Origin: Shinella sumterensis
Lineage (GTDB): Bacteria > Pseudomonadota > Alphaproteobacteria > Rhizobiales > Rhizobiaceae
Length of the DNA: 46,961 nt
Assembly (NCBI RefSeq): GCF_004514425.2
Contig: NZ_MYFN02000020.1
Coordinates: forward strand, 1 to 46,961
Direction: 5' to 3'
The notes beneath the pieces were generated by a model. That model ran no database searches, was not told the DNA's origin, and saw only the letters and a program-made list of their open reading frames with translations. Shown here in pieces: positions 41,397 to 46,961 of this stretch (position 1 is the stretch's first letter; each line of letters starts with the position of its first letter). A program made the position numbers and the translations under genes.

Positions 41397-42913
41397 GCAC
41401 ACCGGTTCTCCAGATCGAGAACGTCAGCAAGCGTTTCGGCCAGACCCTTGCCAACGACAATATCTCCCTGTCGCTGGACAAGGGCGAAATCGTCGCCCTG
41501 CTGGGTGAGAACGGTGCGGGCAAGACGACGCTGATGAGCATCCTCTTCGGCCACTACGTTCCCGACAGCGGCCGCGTCATGGTGGACGGACAGGAACTGC
41601 CGGCAGGTCGGCCGCGCGCAGCCATCCGCGCGGGCATCGGCATGGTGCACCAGCATTTTGCGCTGGCACCCAACCTGACCGTGCTGGAAAACGTCACGAC
41701 GGGCACCGAAAGCCTGTGGTCGCCGCGCTCCCGCCGCCGTGAGGCGCGGGCGAAGCTGCTGGCGATCTCGGAACGGTTCGGGCTGAAGGTCGATCCGGAC
41801 GCGCGGCTTGGCGACCTGTCGGTTGGCGAGCAGCAGCGCGTCGAAATCCTGAAGGCGCTTTACAACGAGGCCCGCATCCTCGTTCTCGACGAGCCGACGG
41901 CGGTCCTGACGCAGATCGAAGCCGAGCGCCTGTTTGCTACATTGAAGGACATGGCGGCGCAGGGCCTGTCGCTGATCTTCATCTCCCACAAGCTGGACGA
42001 GGTGATGTCGACCGCGGACCGGATCGTCGTCCTGCGCGGCGGACGCCACGTTGCAGAGCGCCGCGCATCCGAGACCAGCAAGCCGGAACTGGCCGAACTG
42101 ATGGTCGGCCGTGCGGTGTCACGACCGGTGCGCGAGCCATCGGACCCCGGCGACGTGGTACTGGAGGCCGCCGCGGTCACTGTCAGGATCGGCGGGGTCG
42201 ATCGCCTGAAGGCCGTCGACTTTCGGCTTCGTGCTGGCGAAGTGCTTGGCATCATCGGCGTGTCTGGCAACGGCCAGGCGGCACTGGCACAGCTGCTGTC
42301 GGGCACCGCCGCCATGGCGAGCGGCGACCTGCTTCTGTTCGGCCAGCCTGTCGACGCGTTGAGCGTCAAGGACGCGGTCACCGCGGGAATCGGCCGGATC
42401 CCGGAAGACCGCAACAAGGACGGCGCCATCGGCGAGATGGCCATTTGGGAAAATGCCATTCTGGAACGTCTGTCGAGCTTCTCGCGCCACGGGCTGGTGG
42501 ATCGCCAGGCTGGCATGGCTTTCGCGCAGACGATCATTGACACGTTCGACGTGCGCGGCGGATCACCGGCAAGCCGCATCCGGCTTTTGTCCGGCGGCAA
42601 CATGCAGAAACTGATCCTGGGGCGAAATCTGATCGACAGGCCGCGCATCCTTATCGCCGCCCAGCCCGCCCGCGGGCTGGACGAAGGCGCGGTGGCCGCC
42701 GTCCACGAACGCATCCTCGACGCGCGGCGGCAGGGCACGGCGGTGCTGCTGATTTCGGAAGACCTCGACGAGGTGATGGCACTCGCCGACCGTATCCAGG
42801 CGATCGTCGGCGGCAGGCTCTCCCCGCCGATACCGGCGCAGGAGGCTTCTACGCGCAGACTGGGCCTGATGATGGCCGGCGAATGGGAAGGCGAGACGGC
42901 ACATGCGGTTTGA
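41393..42913 (+). CDS. nucleoside-type ABC transporter ATP-binding protein, system B (two domains)
   Basis: Two-domain ATPase of 506 residues. Domain 1: Walker A GENGAGKTT, MVHQHFALAPNLTVLENV, signature LSVGEQQRVEILKAL, Walker B ILVLDEPTAVLT, switch FISHKLDEVM. Domain 2: degenerate Walker A GVSGNGQAAL, RIPEDRNKDGAIGEM, signature LSGGNMQKLILGRNL and a Walker B variant LIAAQPARGLD. This is the NupO-like pattern with a canonical first and degenerate second site. The start overlaps the amidase stop; the stop overlaps the permease start by 11 bases. Unlike system A its first signature motif is canonical. Confidence 0.93.
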   Translation: MSTPVLQIENVSKRFGQTLANDNISLSLDKGEIVALLGENGAGKTTLMSILFGHYVPDSGRVMVDGQELPAGRPRAAIRAGIGMVHQHFALAPNLTVLENVTTGTESLWSPRSRRREARAKLLAISERFGLKVDPDARLGDLSVGEQQRVEILKALYNEARILVLDEPTAVLTQIEAERLFATLKDMAAQGLSLIFISHKLDEVMSTADRIVVLRGGRHVAERRASETSKPELAELMVGRAVSRPVREPSDPGDVVLEAAAVTVRIGGVDRLKAVDFRLRAGEVLGIIGVSGNGQAALAQLLSGTAAMASGDLLLFGQPVDALSVKDAVTAGIGRIPEDRNKDGAIGEMAIWENAILERLSSFSRHGLVDRQAGMAFAQTIIDTFDVRGGSPASRIRLLSGGNMQKLILGRNLIDRPRILIAAQPARGLDEGAVAAVHERILDARRQGTAVLLISEDLDEVMALADRIQAIVGGRLSPPIPAQEASTRRLGLMMAGEWEGETAHAV

Positions 42914-43952
42914 AAGACGCGAACACAGGCCGGTCGCGCTGGTCATCGCGACACCGCTGATTGCGGTCGTTGCCGCGCTGGCGATTGCAGGCATCCTCAT
43001 CGCGATTGCCGGTGCACCGGTTTTCGAAGCCTACTGGAACATTCTGAAGGGTGCCTACGGCTCGCGTCTCTCGGCGACGGAAACGCTGACCCGCGCCACG
43101 CCCCTGATCCTCACCGGCCTTGCGGCCGCCGTCGCCTTTCGCGCGCGGTTATGGAACATCGGCGGCGAAGGACAACTCTATCTCGGCGCGATCACCGTCG
43201 CTTGGGCGAGCTCGCATCTCATCGGCAGCTGGCCGTCCGCCTTGCAGATCCCGGCGCTGCTGATCATGGGCGCGGTCGCGGGCATGATCCTGCTTCTGGT
43301 GCCGCTGTGGCTCAGGCTGCGCTTTTCGGTCGATGAGGTGGTCACGACGCTGCTTCTCAACTTCGTCGCCGTCCTCTTCGTGTCCATGCTCATCGACACC
43401 GTCCTGAAGGACCCGACGGCGTTCGGCTGGCCGCAATCACAATCGGTAGCCGACGCCGCGATGCTGCCGAAGCTCCTCGCCCGCTCCCGCCTCAATCTCG
43501 GCCTCGTCATCGCCGTGGTGCTGGCCCTCGTGCTGGCCTTCGTCCAGTCGCGCACGGTGTTCGGCATACAGTCGCGCGCCGCCGGCCTTAACCCGCAGGG
43601 CGCGGTGTTCGCCGGCGTTCCGCTCGGCCGCACGCTTGTGGTCGTCGCCTGCGTGTCCGGAGGACTGGCTGGACTTGCGGGCGCCGTCGAGGTCATGGGC
43701 GTCAAGGGCTATGTGACGACCGACCTGTCGCCGGGTTACGGCTATTCCGGTATTGTCGTGGCGATGCTGGCCAACCTCAACCCGCTCGGGGTCGTCGTTG
43801 CCGGCCTCTTCACCGCCACCATGTTCGTTGGTGCGGATGGCATGAGCCGCGCCATGGGCATTCCGAGCTATATCGCCGATGTCATCGTCGCCCTCTCGCT
43901 CCTGACGATGCTGATCGCCGTCTTCTTCACCCAGTACAGGATCCGCCGATGA
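42903..43952 (+). CDS. nucleoside-type ABC transporter permease, system B (first permease)
   Basis: Inner-membrane permease of 349 residues, NupP-like. Signatures are LTRATPLILTGLAAAVAFRA, RLWNIGGEGQLYLGAITVAW and LRLRFSVDEVVTTLLLNFVA; hydrophobic spans include ALVIATPLIAVVAALAIAGI and LNLGLVIAVVLALVLAFVQS. The segment YGYSGIVVAMLANLNPLGVV matches nucleoside permeases. The stop overlaps the next start (ATGA). Confidence 0.93.
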   Translation: MRFERREHRPVALVIATPLIAVVAALAIAGILIAIAGAPVFEAYWNILKGAYGSRLSATETLTRATPLILTGLAAAVAFRARLWNIGGEGQLYLGAITVAWASSHLIGSWPSALQIPALLIMGAVAGMILLLVPLWLRLRFSVDEVVTTLLLNFVAVLFVSMLIDTVLKDPTAFGWPQSQSVADAAMLPKLLARSRLNLGLVIAVVLALVLAFVQSRTVFGIQSRAAGLNPQGAVFAGVPLGRTLVVVACVSGGLAGLAGAVEVMGVKGYVTTDLSPGYGYSGIVVAMLANLNPLGVVVAGLFTATMFVGADGMSRAMGIPSYIADVIVALSLLTMLIAVFFTQYRIRR

Positions 43953-44893
43953 GCGCCGTCTTCGACATCATCGCCTCCGCCGGCTTGTGGGCGGCCGTCC
44001 TGCGCATCGCAACACCGCTGATCCTGGGCACGCTCGGCGCGCTCTTATGCGAGCGGGCCGGTGTCCTCAATCTCGGCATAGAGGGCATCATGACCTTCGG
44101 CGCGATGATCGGCTGGCTGGCGGTCTACAACGGCGCGGATTTGTGGACGGGTTTCCTCGTCGCTGCGCTCGCCGGAGGACTTTTCGGCCTGCTGCATGCG
44201 GGATTGACCGTCACGCTTGGCCTGTCGCAGCATGTCTCCGGTCTCGGTGTCACACTCTTTGCCTCGAGCTTCAGCTATTATGTCTTCCGCCTTCTCGTGC
44301 CGGTCGCCGGCACGCCCCCGACGATCACACCCTTCCAGCCCATTCATATTCCCGGCTTGAGCGACCTCCCCTTCCTTGGCCAGGCCGTCTTCAGCCAGAC
44401 ACCGCCGACCTATGCCGCGATCCTGATTGCTTTGGCGCTCGCCTATCTCGTGTTCCGCACGCCGCTGGGCCTTGCGATCCGCATGACCGGTGAAAATCCG
44501 CATGCTGCCGAGGCGCAGGGTATCAATCCCATGGTGGTTCGCTACGGGGCGGTGATTGCCGGCAGCGCGCTGATGGGCATGGCCGGCGCCTTCCTGACGC
44601 TGTCGGCCTTCAACAGCTTCTTTCCGACCATGGTCCAGGGGCGCGGGTGGATCTGCATCGCGCTCGTCGTCTTCGCCTCCTGGCGGCCACAGCGTGCCCT
44701 GCTCGGCGCCCTGCTCTTCGCCTTCTTCGATGGCTTCCAACTGCGGCTCCAGACAGTTCTGGGCGGTGTGGTTCCCTACCAGCTCTTCCTGATGATCCCA
44801 TACGTCCTGTCGATCGCGGCGCTGGCTGTCATGGCCAGACGCGCCCGCGTGCCGCAGGCCCTCATGCAACCCTATCGGCGCGGCGAGCGCTGA
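43949..44893 (+). CDS. nucleoside-type ABC transporter permease, system B (second permease)
   Basis: Inner-membrane permease of 314 residues, NupQ-like. Signatures are LRIATPLILGTLGALLCERA, VLNLGIEGIMTFGAMIG, LGLAIRMTGENPHAAEAQGI and MVQGRGWICIALVVFASWRP. It forms the membrane pore together with the preceding permease. Ends 15 bp before the deaminase gene, with a GGAGG site in the gap. Confidence 0.93.
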   Translation: MSAVFDIIASAGLWAAVLRIATPLILGTLGALLCERAGVLNLGIEGIMTFGAMIGWLAVYNGADLWTGFLVAALAGGLFGLLHAGLTVTLGLSQHVSGLGVTLFASSFSYYVFRLLVPVAGTPPTITPFQPIHIPGLSDLPFLGQAVFSQTPPTYAAILIALALAYLVFRTPLGLAIRMTGENPHAAEAQGINPMVVRYGAVIAGSALMGMAGAFLTLSAFNSFFPTMVQGRGWICIALVVFASWRPQRALLGALLFAFFDGFQLRLQTVLGGVVPYQLFLMIPYVLSIAALAVMARRARVPQALMQPYRRGER

Positions 44894-44908
44894 ACGGAGG
44901 ATAACACC

Positions 44909-46204
44909 ATGTTCGATCTCATCATCCGCAATGCCAACCTGCCCGACGGCCGCCAAGGGTTCGACATCGGCCTCAAGGACGGCATCATCGCGACCATCGA
45001 AAAGCGGATCGATGCCGTCGCGGACGAGGAGATCGATGCGACAGGACGGCTGGCAAGCCCGCCCTTCTGCGATCCGCATTTCCACATGGACGCGACGCTG
45101 TCGCTCGGCATGCCGCGCATGAACGTTTCCGGCACGCTGCTCGAGGGCATCGCGCTGTGGGGCGAATTGCGGCCGCTTCTGACCAAGGAAGCGCTGGTCG
45201 AGCGCGCGCTGCGCTACTGCGATCTCGCCGTCAGCCAGGGCCTGCTCTTCATCCGCAGCCATGTCGACACGTCCGACCCGCGCCTCGTCACCGCCGAGGC
45301 GCTGATCGAGGTCCGTGAACGGGTGGCGCCCTACATCACGCTGCAGCTCGTCGCCTTTCCGCAGGACGGCTACTACCGTGCGCCCGAAGGCGAGGCATCG
45401 CTGAAGCGCGCACTCGACATGGGGCTCGACATCGTCGGCGGCATTCCGCATTTCGAGCGCACGATGGACGATGGACGACGCTCGCTCGAGGCGCTGTGCC
45501 GGATCGCGGCGGAGCGCGGTTTGCCGGTGGATATCCACTGCGACGAGACCGACGATCCGATGTCCCGCCACATCGAGACGCTGGCGGCGGAAACGGTGCG
45601 CCATGGCCTGCAGGGACGCGTGGCAGGCTCCCACCTCACCTCCATGCACTCCATGGACAATTATTACGTCTCCAAGCTCATCCCGCTGATGGCGGAAGCC
45701 GAGATCAACGTCATCCCTAACCCGCTAATCAACATCATGCTGCAGGGCCGGCACGACACCTATCCAAAACGACGCGGCATGACGCGGGTGCGCGAACTGA
45801 TGGCCGCCGGGCTCAACGTGTCCTTCGGCCAGGACTGCACCATGGATCCCTGGTATTCGATGGGCTCTGCCGACATGCTCGAGGTCGGCCACATGGCAAT
45901 CCATGTGGCGCAGATGGGCGGGATCGAGGACAAGAAGAAGATCTTCGATGCATTGACTGTCAATTCGGCAAGGACCATGGGTCTTGAAGGCTACGGTATC
46001 GAGGTGGGCTGCAAGGCGGACCTGATCGTGCTCCAGGCCGCCGACGTCATCGAGGCGCTGCGGCTGAAGCCGATCCGCCTGGCCGTGGTCAAGGGCGGCA
46101 AGGTGATCTCACGCAGCGCGCCGCGGATCGGCGAACTCTTCCTCGACGGCCGGCCGGCGAGCATCGATCCCGGCCGCGACTACGTGCCCAAGGAGCCATC
46201 GTGA
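44909..46204 (+). CDS. CodA-family cytosine deaminase, candidate 5-methylcytosine deaminase
   Basis: Amidohydrolase-superfamily deaminase of 431 residues that aligns along its length with E. coli CodA (VAFPQ, IPHFE, HCDE, DTYPKRRG and DPWY blocks shared). Metal and catalytic residues are kept: His57 and His59 (CDPHFHMD), His210 and Glu213 (DIHCDETDD), His242 (GSHLTSMHS) and Asp309 (FGQDC). CodA has HDD in the last motif; here it is QDC, so the residue equivalent to Asp314 is Cys310 (codon 45836-45838). Loss of that Asp is the published marker of bacterial CodA homologues that accept 5-methylcytosine and 5-fluorocytosine. Last gene of the importer B operon, with a GGAGG site. Isocytosine- or creatinine-type substrates remain alternatives. 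Confidence 0.9.
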   Translation: MFDLIIRNANLPDGRQGFDIGLKDGIIATIEKRIDAVADEEIDATGRLASPPFCDPHFHMDATLSLGMPRMNVSGTLLEGIALWGELRPLLTKEALVERALRYCDLAVSQGLLFIRSHVDTSDPRLVTAEALIEVRERVAPYITLQLVAFPQDGYYRAPEGEASLKRALDMGLDIVGGIPHFERTMDDGRRSLEALCRIAAERGLPVDIHCDETDDPMSRHIETLAAETVRHGLQGRVAGSHLTSMHSMDNYYVSKLIPLMAEAEINVIPNPLINIMLQGRHDTYPKRRGMTRVRELMAAGLNVSFGQDCTMDPWYSMGSADMLEVGHMAIHVAQMGGIEDKKKIFDALTVNSARTMGLEGYGIEVGCKADLIVLQAADVIEALRLKPIRLAVVKGGKVISRSAPRIGELFLDGRPASIDPGRDYVPKEPS

Positions 46205-46313
46205 CAGAAGGTCCGCGGGATCATAGGCTGACGCTGGGTAGCTTCGTCAAACCATAATCGTCTTATGACAGGCGAGACATCTGGATGAGCGGCCGACACC
46301 CAGTCGACTAGTC

Positions 46314-46754
46314 TCAGGACTTGTTAGAGCCAGAAAATGACGCTGCAGCGATGCAGATGGCCGAGAAGAAGGTGTGGGCGCATCGGTCGTGGCGAGTTGC
46401 GATGCGGCGCCAGTCCTTGAGTTTTGCGAACAGGTTCTCGACCTTGTGGCGCTGACGGTAAAGGGCGGTGTCGCAGGCGTATGGGACTTTGCGGCTTCGG
46501 CTCGAGGGGATGCACGGCTCGATGTCTCGTGCTTCCAGTTCCTGGCGCAACCAGGCGCTGTCGTAGCCGCGGTCGGCGATCAGATGAGAGGCTGGCGGCA
46601 AGGCGTCGAGGACGAGACGGGCGCCTTTGTGGTCGCTCATCTGGCCTTCCGATAGGAGCAGGATGATCGGCCGTCCGTCACCGTCGCAAACGGTGTGGAG
46701 CTTCGAGTTCAGCCCGCCTTTTGTTCGCCCGATACGGCGGGGAACATCCCCTTT
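46314..46754 (-). CDS. IS5/IS427 transposase, second frame (catalytic C-terminal part)
   Basis: Reached by a -1 shift from the first frame, it continues KGDVPRRIGRTKGGLNSKLH, then VCDGDGRPIILLLSEGQMSD. The remaining DDE residues are visible: Asp in HLIADRGYDSAWL and Glu in RHKVENLFAKLKDWRRIATR. The frame is open to a TGA at 46314-46316. An internal ATG at 46638-46640 could also start a shorter protein, but the conserved sequence extends further upstream, so the frameshift product is the functional form. Confidence 0.82.
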   Translation of the reverse strand, partial: KGDVPRRIGRTKGGLNSKLHTVCDGDGRPIILLLSEGQMSDHKGARLVLDALPPASHLIADRGYDSAWLRQELEARDIEPCIPSSRSRKVPYACDTALYRQRHKVENLFAKLKDWRRIATRHDRCAHTFFSAICIAAASFSGSNKS

Positions 46755-46961
46755 TTGAGCAGGCTCGCCGCGGTGCGGTGAGCCTTGAGATGCGTCGCGT
46801 CGATCATGATACGCTCGGGTTTCGGCCCTTTGCCGGCGAGAACGGCGAAGATCCGGTCGAAGACGCCGAGCCGGCTCCAGCGAATGAAGCGGTTGTAGAG
46901 CGTCTTATGCGGACCGTAGCCAGTCGGCGCGTCCTTCCACCGGAGACCGTTGCGAATAACG
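46709..46961 (-). CDS. IS5/IS427 transposase, first frame (N-terminal part, 5' end missing)
   Basis: The available 83 codons read VIRNGLRWKDAPTGYGPHKT, LYNRFIRWSRLGVFDRIFAV and PERIMIDATHLKAHRTAASL, the DUF4096/IS5-type opening with the first catalytic Asp in MIDATHLK. The frame ends at a TGA at 46709-46711 after the slippery run. Start and perhaps 40-50 codons lie beyond the right edge. Confidence 0.82.
   Translation of the reverse strand, partial: VIRNGLRWKDAPTGYGPHKTLYNRFIRWSRLGVFDRIFAVLAGKGPKPERIMIDATHLKAHRTAASLLKKGMFPAVSGEQKAG

Larger units (their letters stand above)
46311..46961 (-). mobile_element. IS5 family (IS427-like) insertion sequence, truncated by window edge
   Basis: Two overlapping transposase frames on the minus strand with an A5G4 slippage site between them are typical of the IS427 group. 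The 3' boundary is uncertain; a CTAG at 46308-46311, the type of target this group prefers, lies just beyond the transposase stop. The other end is outside the window, so the inverted repeats cannot be compared. It lies 107 bp after the deaminase gene and may have replaced the natural end of that operon. Confidence 0.75.

Noticed and set aside
44045-45649. A 534-codon open frame antisense to permease and deaminase of system B
   Set aside because: High-GC antisense frame with His/Arg/Glu-rich composition; it covers two well-supported genes on the other strand.
1-46961. CRISPR arrays, tRNA and rRNA genes, riboswitches
   Set aside because: No regularly spaced direct repeats, no cloverleaf-like sequence and no recognisable riboswitch core were seen on reading the intergenic regions.

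Overview
The window reads as chromosomal DNA of an alphaproteobacterium of the order Rhizobiales (Rhizobium/Agrobacterium/Ensifer-like). This is inferred from the high G+C content, the eukaryote-like NADP isocitrate dehydrogenase at the left edge, the ChoX-type choline-binding protein, the Frc/Rbs-type sugar importer, and the density of ABC uptake operons each paired with a private regulator and catabolic enzymes. No rRNA, tRNA or CRISPR array was seen. Families were assigned by reading motifs in the translations; no database search was possible.

Layout, left to right. (1) 1-1500: 5' part of icd and a FadR-type GntR regulator, both on the minus strand. (2) 1748-5859: a plus-strand NitT/TauT-type ABC importer (binding protein, permease, ATPase, second permease) ending in an FAA-hydrolase enzyme. 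(3) 5860-6812: a decayed response-regulator fragment and a PfpI/DJ-1 family gene. (4) 6977-9694: a choline-binding protein and a zinc alcohol dehydrogenase on the minus strand, divergent from a BetI-like TetR regulator. (5) 9749-18260: a hypothetical gene, then an arginine/ornithine block. That block holds an Lrp regulator divergent from ornithine cyclodeaminase and a CtlX-type hydrolase, convergent across a strong terminator with a polar amino acid importer operon that ends in an unusual ureohydrolase; a LysR gene lies upstream of the importer. (6) 18433-18720: a DapA-family remnant. (7) 18931-29997: a ten-gene minus-strand carbohydrate operon (ABC importer, two Gfo/Idh/MocA dehydrogenases, D-2-hydroxyacid dehydrogenase, TIM-barrel isomerase, alpha/beta hydrolase, Rpe/AlsE-like epimerase, ROK kinase) divergent from a ROK repressor. 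(8) 30272-30760: a small secreted protein. (9) 30811-46204: a divergent locus with two complete BMP/nucleoside-type ABC importers, a LysR regulator translationally coupled to an IPNS-like Fe(II)/2-oxoglutarate oxygenase, an amidase, a zinc alcohol dehydrogenase and a CodA-family deaminase. (10) 46311-46961: an IS5/IS427-type transposase running off the right edge.

The most interesting part is region 9. The CodA-like deaminase keeps the metal and base-binding residues but has Cys where E. coli CodA has Asp314. Loss of that Asp is the published hallmark of bacterial 5-methylcytosine deaminases. Beside it is an oxygenase of the superfamily that contains fungal thymine-7-hydroxylase. My hypothesis is that the locus imports and oxidatively degrades a modified pyrimidine such as 5-methylcytosine via thymine; this is an inference from sequence and needs biochemistry.

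Region 7 resembles the E. coli allose/allulose (als) system in its importer, Rpe-like epimerase and ROK kinase, but carries extra oxidoreductases, so the substrate is probably a different or rarer sugar.
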